A stretch of 11,430 bases of DNA from Baffinella frigidus. Taxonomy: Eukaryota; Cryptophyceae; Cryptomonadales; Baffinellaceae. Shown in pieces: positions 1 to 8,932 of the stretch; within the stretch, counting starts at the first letter, position 1, and each line of letters opens with the position of its first letter. The position numbers and the translations under genes were made by a program. The stretch is taken from positions 1,602,221 to 1,613,650 of the forward strand of contig MU646310.1 in NCBI GenBank assembly GCA_026770585.1. Reading direction: 5' to 3'. Under the pieces are notes generated by a model, which worked only from the letters and a program-made list of their open reading frames with translations, was not told where the DNA came from and did not search any database.

Positions 1-232
1 CCCCCCGCCGCCCTTTTCGCTTCCTCCGCCTTCCTCTGCACCTCGCTGCTGCCGCTCACGAGCCCCAGCGGGATCCTGCTGGGCGCTGCCCCTCGCTCCA
101 ACACCCTGCAATCCTCCCATCGGGGCGACGAGGTGCTGTCATCCGCCTCGCCGGACGTCGCCTCCACATCACACTCTCGAAGAAAATCCATCTCCGACGA
201 AGACATGCCCCCCCGCCCCCCCGCCCCTCCCT
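1..232 (-). CDS. Partial coil-coding segment at the left edge: last visible exon of the same gene, or a separate gene start
   Basis: On the minus strand an open frame runs from about 232 to the edge. It includes MSSSEMDFLRECDVEATSGE (from 207) and ends IPLGLVSGSSEVQRKAEEAK plus RAAG. IPLGLVSGSSEVQRKAEEA resembles DALGLISKSAQRKEGEVA of the neighbouring zinc-finger protein, arguing for the same or a related protein. A TGA at 240-238 closes the frame upstream; a pyrimidine-rich acceptor (CCCCCCACTTGATTCAG) ends at 233. I could not find a donor of matching phase, so ATG 207 may instead begin a tandem gene. Confidence 0.4.
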
Positions 233-300
233 CTGAATCAAGTGGGGGGACGTGTGCGGAGAGAGTGCGTGCAGCTCCTCCGGCGGGCCGCGCAGCCTGG

Positions 301-560
301 TTTGGGGTTTGGGGTTTGGGGGTTTGTTTAGGGTTTAGGATTCTGGGGTTTAGGGTTTAGGGTTTAGGGTTTAGGGTTTAGGGTTTAGGGTTTAGGGTTT
401 GGAGTTTAGGGTTTAGGGTTTAGGGTTTAGGGTTTAGGGTTCAGGGTTCAGGGTTCAGGGTGTATGGTGTAGGGTGTATGGTGTAGGGTGTAGGCCTCAG
501 GGAGTAGGGTGTTTGGTGTAGGGTTTAGCGCATAGGGTTTAGGGCATAGGGTTTAGGGTC
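301..560. repeat. Interstitial TTTAGGG array
   Basis: Begins with TTTGGGG variants, then about 15 TTTAGGG units, then TGTAGGG and TTCAGGG variants. It separates the two minus-strand coding segments and probably lies in an intron or spacer. Relative to the minus-strand gene the sense strand is the C-rich one. Confidence 0.93.
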
Positions 561-1334
561 CAGGGGTCACCACAGCCAGCCGCACCGGGATGCTCGGAGG
601 TTCGGAGGAGGCCAACAGCGCCGCGCCCGCTTTCGAGAGAAGTCCGTGCGCGCCAGACCTTCCTCGGAGGGCCACCGCCACGGTAGCGGCCCTCTCTGCA
701 GCAGCTCTCTTCTCGGCAGCAGCCTTCTTCCTCACCTCATCCGCCTCCTTCCGTCTAGCCTCCTCCTCCCCAGCTTTCTTCCTAGCAGCGCTCGCCACCT
801 CCTGTGACTTCTTCCGAGCAGCAACCTCAGCGGCAGCCTTCTTGGCAGCAGCCGCCTCAGCCCTCTTCTCCTGCGCCTCCTCTTCCATCCTCCTCCTCCG
901 CCCTTCCTCCTCATCTGCCTTCCTTTTTGCGACCTCCCCCTCTTTCCGCTGAGCACTTTTTGAGATGAGTCCGAGTGCATCCCCCTTTCCGTGGAGGACC
1001 GGAGCTGCGAAGGGCTGAATCAGGACCGGCGCGGCAAACGGCTGGATCAAAACGGGCGGAGGGTCGGCGCTGCCATCATGCGAGGCAAGGTGAAACGCTG
1101 GAGCAGTGTCGCGTCGCATCGTCACCGAGCCATTGCCGACTCGCGCGGGGCGCACTTCATCCTCATTGTCACAGTCAAATCGGCGCGGAAACTCTTGGCC
1201 CGTAATGCATTTGCTGCAGCGCCTGTCATCGTCGGTTTTCTTCGTAATCTGTTGAACAGAAAAGCAGCGGCCCTCCAGCCCCCTCTCGCAGGTACAGCAC
1301 CAATACGTCGCGACAGCCTCCGCACAATCACCAC
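553..1334 (-). CDS. Zinc-finger protein exon 2 (second Stc1-like module and coiled coil)
   Basis: Starts GGDCAEAVATYWCCTC, continues to the coiled coil, and ends RLAVVTPGP at a TAA formed by a CCCTAAA unit. That stop may be intronic: GTGACC just upstream could be a donor into an intron filled by the repeat at 301-560. The frame is open for more than 900 bp. Confidence 0.55.
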
Positions 1335-1817
1335 CTGCACAGGCCGCACGCGAATGCGTCAGAGGGCAGGGTCTCGAGACGGTTAGTTCCTTTGTCCTAT
1401 ATTCCATTTCCAACGCGAGTGGGCAACGAATCTCCCCAGCTTGCCGCGAACGCTGGCGGGGAACAAACCTCCCTTTGGAACGCGCTTGCCAGGCGCAGCC
1501 GCGGGGTTGGACGGGTGGTCCCAGCGGCACTCCATGCCGAACTTGCACGGCTCCCCCTGGAGGTAGTACCTGCAGGGCACCCCGCCGGGCCCTGCCTGGG
1601 CCCCGCGCTTGCTCGCGCTGAGGTTGAAAGCAACACCTTGATGATGTGCGGCCCCGCTACCAGCCGACGGAGACACATGGTTCGATTGGGCGATGCAGCT
1701 TATGCACCTGCGCCCTGGACCCATCGCGAGCTGCCTTAGGGAGAAAACTCCTTCGTTCGAATCGTTTCCACAGCCGCAAAAGCTGCAAAAAATGCCTGGC
1801 CTCGGAAAGGAGGACAT
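553..1817 (-). CDS. Zinc-finger protein: Stc1-like, CCCH and Stc1-like modules plus coiled coil (two exons seen)
   Basis: Joined as 1817-1469 and 1334-553, this gives 376 codons. Residues 11-41 carry C11-x2-C14, FSLRQ and C38-x2-C41; residues 129-159 carry C129-x2-C132, FSVQQ and C156-x2-C159. Both have CxxC-x23-CxxC, the pattern of Stc1-type zinc-binding domains. Between them C82-x8-C91-x5-C97-x3-H101 is a standard CCCH finger, a type that usually binds RNA. PVLIQPFAA is repeated near residue 210, and about 240-335 is an Ala/Lys/Glu/Arg-rich coiled coil. I started at ATG 1817 rather than the GTG at 1847. The stop at 555-553 lies where telomere-type repeat begins, so the true 3' end may be spliced on. 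A role in RNA or chromatin silencing is suggested by the domains only. Confidence 0.62.
1335..1468 (-). other. Inferred 134-bp intron of the zinc-finger gene
   Basis: On the minus strand GAG|GTTTGT opens it and CCTGTGCAG|GT closes it. Removing it joins PKG to GDCAEAV in frame and brings the two Cys-rich modules into one protein. The acceptor looks good; the donor is one of several possible GT sites. Confidence 0.5.
1469..1817 (-). CDS. Zinc-finger protein exon 1 (first Stc1-like module and CCCH finger)
   Basis: Codes MSSFPRPGIFCSFCGCG through the CCCH finger (CRYYLQGEPCKFGMECRWDH) to RVPKG. It ends GGA G before GTTTGT, a phase 1 donor. Without splicing this frame runs to a stop at 1383 with no further similarity. 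Confidence 0.6.
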
Positions 1818-2110
1818 AGCCCCCTCGACCCTGAGCACACCGCCCACACCGCACTGCGTGACTCGATTCCCGGGCCTGTCAAGCCTACACCGGCCAGAGT
1901 TCGGCCGGGAGATGCATGCAGAATGACTTCCGGAACAGAGCCCTGCGCGCCTCGACTCGCCTAGAAATTTTCACGACCTCCCAAAAATTGACCAAGCGAC
2001 TTTTGGCGAAGATGTCACGTCCTGTGACGGTACAAACTGGACGTGACCTTGGACGCTCCACCTCAAAGTGGACCAAATCGAGGCTGGAGCTCGTCAGAGC
2101 AGAGGAGGCC
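1818..2110. promoter_or_regulatory. Divergent intergenic region between the zinc-finger gene and ispD
   Basis: These 293 bp must hold the 5' ends of both genes. No TATA box is evident. GTCACGTCCTGTGAC (about 2013-2027) is an imperfect inverted repeat. CGTCAG at 2092-2097, just before the short leader AGCAGAGGAGGCC-ATG, could serve as a spliced-leader acceptor if the organism is a dinoflagellate. Both suggestions are weak. Confidence 0.4.
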
Positions 2111-2506
2111 ATGGTGGGTCGACGGCTGGCCCAGGGCCTGTTCGGCGTCGTGGCGCTCGCGTGCCATGTGTCCGCGTTCAATCTCGGCATGCCTACACAC
2201 CTCTCTCGCGCCTCTGCGGCGACTGCGCACGCGGGGCTGAGGAGATCGCCTTTTGCAGCCGATCACTCGACACGGCAACAAGTGCGCGGCGGGGTGGCGG
2301 CCCAGAGGCCCGCCGTGTTTGGCGTCCGGACCATGGCGGCGTCGGAGGTTGTGGAAGGCGTCGCGGTTGTACTTCTTGCGGGAGGTGTGGGGTCGAGGAT
2401 GAAGGCGGACCGTCCAAAGCAGTTCCTGGAGCTGGACGGCAAGCCAGTTCTCCGCCACTCCCTCGAGCTCTTCTTGCGCCTCAAGGGCATCAACTCCATC
2501 ACAGTG
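2111..2506 (+). CDS. ispD: ispD exon 1: signal peptide, transit peptide and CTP-binding N-terminus
   Basis: This exon codes for residues 1-132. The n-region has GRR, the hydrophobic core is LAQGLFGVVALAC, and VSA|FNL is the likely signal-peptidase site with Phe at +1, as in proteins sent to plastids of secondary origin. The following stretch, rich in Ala, Ser, Arg and His and poor in acidic residues, fits a transit peptide. The IspD fold starts near residue 82 with VEGVAVVLLAGGVGSRM. The exon ends in ATC ACA GTG before gtcagc, so intron 1 is in phase 0. The stop-free reading past 2506 loses family similarity at once. Confidence 0.92.
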
Positions 2507-5500
2507 GTCAGCCTCTCGCTTGCAGCCACCGCCCCATCACGCTTTGTTGATCGCGCTGTGCATCGGCCGTTTTTTTATTATTATCTGGAATGTCTGAAAG
2601 GATCGGGTGGGTTCTCAGGTGATCGCAGAGGAGTTCCGCGATGTGCTCGCCGACGCAGCCAAGGCCGATCCCAGTAGCCCCCCCTCCCCTGCCTTCCCGG
2701 TCTGCTTACCGGTCTGCTCACTTTTGGTGCGTGCGCTTGAACACCCGCAGGATCCCACCAGCCCTCCCTTGTGGACCAAATCGTCGATTTTAGATTAGAG
2801 ATTTACCCTTGATTTCCCCTGGCAGAGACCCCGGATCTGGGGTCTCTGCAAGGGTCAATCTCAAGTCTAAAATCGACGATTTGGTCCCACCGGGAGGGTT
2901 GGTGGTCGCTGATGGCTGCCGCGGCTCGGCGATCCCCGCAGGATCGCTGACGGCTCATGCGTCTCGGCAGGGGTGCAGTTCGCAGACCCCGGCAAGGAAC
3001 GCCAGGATTCGGTGTTCAGCGGCTTCTGCAAGATCCCTGAGGACTCGACGCTTGTCTGTGCGTCCCACCAGCCCTCTCACGTAGAGGAGTCTGATCGTTT
3101 GGCAGCCCCGGATTTCTTCGGTGTTTTTTTTCGGCGCCCCCCGTGGTGCCAATCCGGGAAATTGAATTGATGAAAATGCTTCTCCTGGGAGGGCTGGGGG
3201 CACACCCAAAACGCCTCCCTCTCGCTCGCAGTTTCCTCTCTACAGAGAAGCAAACGGCGGAATCTGGTACCCGATATGCGCCGGGGGATACGCGTTTGCA
3301 CCAGGATGCTACGATCGCACACTTTGATAGGGCAACGGCCTGAAAATGGGGTAGTTAGGCCTACGGCATTGCCTAGGACCTCCTACCGTAGGCCGAGACT
3401 TTTTGGTCCTAGGATCCCTCGGCCTACGGTAGGAGGTCCTAGGCAATGCCGTATGCCTAACTACCCCATTTTCAGGCCGTTCGCCTATGAACTTGGTCAG
3501 AGGGCGCTGTCCGGCAGAGCAGCAGACACAAGGCGGAGCCTGGCTTGTCACTCTCTTGAATGGGCACCAAAAGCCGGCTGGATAATCCACTCAGGCACCC
3601 CTTAAGTGGTCCTGTCAACATACCCCCTCAAGTGATCCACATTCGATCCTCACTTACACCGATCTCATCCGGACGAGTATTTGAGTCAAATACGATTTCG
3701 GGGGTCGCCGATCCGATTTGCAACAAAAATTACTACACGCACGTGACTGGACAAAGTTCGGTGTGTAGTAATTTTCGTTGCCAGATCGTATTTGAGTCAA
3801 ATACTCGCCGCGATTAGATCACAAACACACGTCAAACACACGGTATAGAGTGGTTGCCTCCGACGTGACTCGCAGCGTCACGCGCGAGCAGCGGCACTGA
3901 CGCCTGGGTGAGGCGCCGAACAGAGTCACTCGTGGAACAGCCCCGCCGGCAGGCTCGTGAACGCCCGCGTGACCGGTCACGCGGACGCCGAAGCCAACTG
4001 TCCGAGGTGACTGCCTTGGCGTGTCTCGAGTTTGTACTGTTCACACCCTCACGCGCCGTTCCGGGGACACTTCGTCCTTTAGGTCCAGCAGCGGCGCTGA
4101 TTCCTGGTTGGTGCAGGCGTGCACGATGCGGCGCGCCCGCTGGTTACCGAGGCCGAGGTGATGCTCCCGCGATCGTCACCCGAAACCCCGAGCCCTGAAC
4201 CATACCACCAGCAACCCGTAGCAGGTTTTACCGGATCCTTGCAAGAATCCGGGAATGGGGAAAGAATGTTTTTGTAGGACCCTGCGGTAGGAGGCCCTAG
4301 GGGCCTTGGAATTGCTGACGGGGGATTCAATGAGATCTCATTGATTTAGCTGAAAATTACTTCAGTGCACGATGCGGCGCGCCCGCTTGTCACCGAGACC
4401 GAGGTGATGCTCCTGCGATCTTCGCCCGAAACCCTGAGCCCGGAACCATCAACTCTAAACCCGAAACCCTAAACCCAGACCCCTAAAACCTGGAACCTAA
4501 ACCCTGAACCCTAAACCCTTTACCCTAAACCCTAAATCCTAAACTCTGAAACCTAAACCATACACCCTAAACCCTAGACCCTAAACCCTAAACCCTAAAC
4601 CCTATACCCGAAACCTCAAACCCTAAACCCTAAACCCTAAACCCTACCCCCTACCCCCTACACCCTACACCCTATACTGTAAACCCTGAGTCGTCTCGGA
4701 GGAAAGGGGGCTAGCTCGTACCCGAGGGGCTGAAAATGAGCGTGGTGACGCGTATGCCGTCCTGCTGTGGCTCAACCCTAAACCCCCTAAACCCTAAACC
4801 CTGAACCCCACACCCCAAAACCTCGACCCTGAACCCCACCCCACAAAATCTACACCCTAAACCCTAAACCCTATTCCTAATCCCTAAACTCCAAACCCTG
4901 CACCCTACTCCCTACAACCTACACCATGCACCCTAAACCCTAAACCCTAAACCCTAAACCCTAAACCCTAAACCATAAACTCTGAACACTACACCCCGAA
5001 CCCCGAACCCCAAACCATAAACCCTAAACCCTAAACCCTAAACCCTAAACCTTACCCCGTACACCCTAAACCCTAAACCCTAAACCCTACACCCTATGCC
5101 CTGAACCCTAAACCCTAAACCCTAAACCCTAAACCTTACACCCTAAACCTTAAAACCTCAACCCTACACCCTAAACCCAAACCCCAAACCCTAAACCCTA
5201 AACCCCAAACCCTACACCCCAAACCCCAAACCCTAAACCCTAAACCCTAAACCCTACACCCTAAACCCTAAACCCTAACCCTTAAACCCTCAACCCCAAA
5301 CCCTACACCCCAAACCCTCAACCCTACACCCCACACCCCAAACCATAAACCCACAACCCACACCTGCTGCTCAGGTGTACAACGTGATCAAGGACGCGAA
5401 TGAGCACGGCGCGGCAGTGCTGGCTGTCCCGATGAAGGTCGGCCTCATCCACTTAGCAGCAACCGAAGATATTTTCCCCCGGATTCTCGGGGGAAATGCG

Positions 5501-8500
5501 GTTAGAATCCAATGCAAATGGATAAGATTCTAGTACCAATCGTTTAGATGGACTGCATCTGTGAAGACCCAGGTGGCTGCTAAGTGGCCACTAGCTCTTG
5601 GAGGTGGCTCACATAGTGCTCTTGAACATGTTCGATTTGCCTTGCCATGAGTGTTGGATGTCCAGATGAAGGTCAGCCCCGTAGCCCCCCCCCTTGCCAC
5701 CGAGATCACAGTGTTCATAGGCTAACGGCCTGAAAATGGGGTAGTTAGGCATACGGTATTGCCTAGGACCTCCTACCGTAGGCCGAGGGATCCTAGGACC
5801 AAAAAGTCTCGGCCTACGGTAGGAGGTCCTAGGCAATGCCGTAGGCCTAACTACCCCATTTTCAGGCCGTTACCCTATTAGTGTTGGGATTCCTTCCTCT
5901 GCAGCAGGGCGCTGCAGGGCGTCCCCCCACTGGGGGATCAGTTTGTGTCTTCTATAATACTTATAGGACGTGACTTGTGTAAAGTCACTCGGTTGGCGTC
6001 GTTGCCTCGCCCTGCCTCGCTCGGGCTGACCGGCTTTTCTTAAGTTAACCAGCGTGGTCTGCGGTACGTCAAATGTGGAGCGGGGAGGAGCCCGGGCTTA
6101 CGAAATTGGTGAGCCCGAATGAGACTGAGCCAGAGCTAGATTGGTTGGCACCACTGTGGTGGGATTCCTCTGGGTTGGCACCATTGCCCCGCCCTGCCTC
6201 GCTCGGGCGGACCGACTATTCTCACGTTGACGTGCTGGGGTTGCGGTGCAAATACGTCACCTTTGGCGGGGGAAAGAGCCCGGACTCACGGAATTGGTGA
6301 GCCCGAGTGACATTCGGACAGAGCTAGATTGCGCCCCTTGCCACGGACCACTGTGGTGGCATTCCTCTGGGTTTCTGCTGTCCCTGGCGAAAAATCGTCC
6401 ACGATTGTCCTTTGTCGTCTCGGTTTAGTCCGGGGACATGTTTAATTTAAAAGGAGATGAATCCCTATTTGTTCATAGGAGTTGGACGAAGGTTAATTAA
6501 GGCCCTCAGAACATTTAATTAGGGCCAGAATCCGGTTTGATAGGCCACTTTATTTTGAATTAAACATGTTCCCCGACGAGGTTCGGCAAACTGATCTCCC
6601 ACACGGTTCTGCCTGACCCCCTCCAGTTCGAACTCCGGGCCGTCTTTCTTTCCTCTTCATTGCTCTTGAGCCTGGAGATAAGCGATACAAAAGTCTATGA
6701 GTGATACACAAGTCCATGAGCGTCACGACGAGCCCGCCTCGGTCCTGATGCTCCGAGGCGCGCCTGCGACCAAGCCAGGACACAAGTGGAAATTTGAAGA
6801 ACCAAGCCAGGTCACACGTGGAAAATTGAAGAACGTTGATCCTGCGGTTATGTCCCAGGAAACACGCCCAAAGTCAGCAGTCGAAGCCATTGCCATGCGC
6901 AATACTATTTTATTTGTGCCAGGAAACACGTTGAAAAGGAGGGAGCCCCAACCTTCAATTTCATATGGAAACACTTGTAATTCATAAACTGGGTTTCAAT
7001 CAAAATTACTACACGTTTGCTTTAATATTACTAGGAAACATCATTCTGTGTAGTAAATTTCATTGAATCCAGATTATGAATTATAAGTGTTTCCGCATGA
7101 AATTATGATGTGTGACCTGGCGTGGTCTCTTTTCTTCTTCTTCTTTACTACTCTCGATACAGGCAGGTCCTATATGAGGCCCTTGAGCCTTGAGTTGAGT
7201 GATGCAAAAGTCTATGAGCCTTAAGAAACGAGCCCGCCTCACAGAGAAGAGCTCCTGTTCCCACACAGTTCTGACTGGCCCCCTCTGGTTCTCACTCCTG
7301 ATGCTCTGACTCCGAGCCCACTCGGATTCTAACTCCTGATGTTCTGACTGCACTGCTAGCCAGGAATTTTTGCTAAAGCCAACCTCCCCTTGAAACTGTC
7401 CACTTAAGAATCCCGGACGCCATGGTGGCGTCCATTTTACTACACATCTCCCCCATTTTTTAAAAAGTTGACTAATAAAAAATCTTCTGACTAGCAGTGG
7501 ACTGGCCCCCTCTGGTTCTCACTCCTGATGTTCCGACTCCGGATCCCCTCCGGTGCTGACTCCTGGTGCTAAGCGAGCGCCCGCGATCAGGCGACGGTGA
7601 AGGAGAGCGAGGACGGGCAGTTCGTGAAGCGGACCATCGATCGCTCCACCCTCTGGGAGATCCACACCCCGCAGGTCTGCCCCCCCCCCATCGCTGCGTC
7701 AAATCCGAGATTTCCTCTGACTGAACGGCCTCATGTTCTCTGACTGGAAGCGGACCATCGACCGTTTCACCCTCTGGGAGATCCACATCCCCCAGGTTTA
7801 GTCCCATTGCAGAATATATTTTATTCCATAAACTTTCAATCTATTTATTCCCGGTACAAGACTAGGTATTTGAAACCGCTAAACGTGAGGAATGGCTCCA
7901 ATGCCAAGCAAAATCTGAAACAAAGTTCTTGATGCGGACCATCGATCGCTCCACCCTGTGGGAGATCCACACCCCGCAGGCCCCCCCCCCCCCACACCGC
8001 TGCGTCAAATCCGAGATTTTCTCTGACTGAATGACCTCATGTTCTCTGACTGGAAGCGGACCATCGACCGCTCCACCCTCCGGGAGATCAACACACCCCA
8101 GGTTTAGTCCCATCGCGGAATATATTTTATTTCAGAAACTTTCAATCTAATTCATTCCCGGTACAAAAGTTAGTATTTGAAACCCCTAAACGTGATGAAT
8201 GGCTCCAATGCCAAGCCAAATCTGAAGCACAGTCCGTTCAGGACCGCGAAGAGGTTCCGCTCCACATCTTCGCGTGTTCCGTATACGGAAGAAGTCCACT
8301 TCTTCTCCTTTTCTTGATTACGTTCGAGCCTTAAGTTGAGTGATCTGATAGTCTGTGGGCCTGATGAGGGACCCGCTGCAGCATCCTCTGAACACCTCTG
8401 CCTCACACTGGCACCTACCTCCACCAGCCCTCAGAGGGGGATCAAATCGTCGTTTTCAACCCCCTTGATTTTTACTGGAGCTCGCCGGAATCCGGCGACC

Positions 8501-8872
8501 TGTGGTACTAATCGGGGGGCTCGAAAAGACGGTTTGATCCCACTCTGAGGGCTGGTGGCTTCCTTGCCGCTCCAAGCCATGCTTTCATAGGCTAACGGCT
8601 TGAAAATGGGGTAGTTAGGCATACGGCATTGCCTAGCACCTCCTACCGTAGGCCAAGGGATCCTAGGACCAAAAAGTCTCGGCCTACGGTAGGAGGTCCC
8701 AGGCAATGTCGTAGGCCTAACTACCCCATTTTTGGACAGTTACCCTATTTGCTTGCTGTCGACTCTCCACAGGCACGGCACCGTGGACCCGACCCGAGAT
8801 AAGAAGGGTTGAGGGTGTAGGGTGTAGGGTGTAGGGTGTAGGGTTGAGGGTTGAGGGTTGAGGATTGATGGT

Positions 8873-8932
<60 letters not shown>

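Larger units (their letters stand above)
3058..4116 (+). other. ispD intron 3 (1059 bp)
   Basis: Donor GTGCGT, acceptor TTGGTGCAG, phase 1. In order it holds: family B fold-back copy 2 (3065-3201, starting 7 nt after the donor), a family A 162-bp element (3327-3488), the fold-back at 3675-3806, and a GC-rich stretch with a 20-bp perfect palindrome at 3965-3984. No coding sequence of its own is visible. Confidence 0.85.
4158..5374 (+). other. ispD intron 4 (1217 bp), mostly telomere-type repeat
   Basis: Donor GTGATG, acceptor CTGCTGCTCAG, phase 0. Contents: the downstream half of the exon 4 duplication unit, spacer with an 18-bp palindrome (4327-4344), the exon 4 copy (4365-4448), then about 900 bp of degenerate CCCTAAA repeat. 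Confidence 0.85.
5438..7590 (+). other. ispD intron 5 (2153 bp), repeat mosaic
   Basis: Donor GTCGGC, acceptor GCGATCAG, phase 0. From left to right: a small hairpin (5473-5496), a decayed copy of the exon 5 end (5650-5680), family A copy 2 (5717-5878), a two-unit tandem repeat (5991-6372), a fold-back (6431-6575), a GAGCCT-type dispersed repeat (6659-6745 and 7178-7243), another fold-back (6957-7104), and two copies of a 31-bp repeat (7273-7303 and 7500-7530). No open frame with family similarity was seen. Confidence 0.8.
7629..8226. repeat. Two-unit 305-bp tandem duplication containing exon 6 copies
   Basis: Unit 1 (7629 to about 7928) holds the end of exon 6 plus copy B; unit 2 (7934 to about 8226) holds copies C and D. 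Shared words include GCTGCGTCAAATCCGAGATTT, CCTCATGTTCTCTGACTGG, GTTTAGTCCCAT, ATATATTTTATT and GGCTCCAATGCCAAGC. An older 121-bp duplication was therefore duplicated again as a pair. Confidence 0.82.

Noticed and set aside
301-560. A chromosome end
   Set aside because: The TTTAGGG array is degenerate and has coding sequence on both sides, so it is interstitial.
1845-1847. Position 1847 as start of the zinc-finger gene
   Set aside because: The codon there is GTG; the first in-frame ATG is at 1817.
1916-2110. Upstream in-frame ATGs (1916, 2012) as the ispD start
   Set aside because: They would place 33-65 residues before the hydrophobic signal sequence; ATG 2111 gives the expected bipartite targeting peptide.
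3309-3605. Readings on both strands through the 162-bp elements (peptides with TALPRTSYRRPR)
   Set aside because: The same peptide appears on both strands because the element is a palindrome; no gene is implied.
5473-5496. Rho-independent terminator
   Set aside because: The stem-loop lacks a T-run and lies in a eukaryotic intron.
7460-8120. Minus-strand readings at 7472-7807 and 7862-8113 sharing MGLNLG and DLPEG as a duplicated gene pair
   Set aside because: They are antisense to the exon 6 duplication; the similarity comes from the 305-bp repeat.
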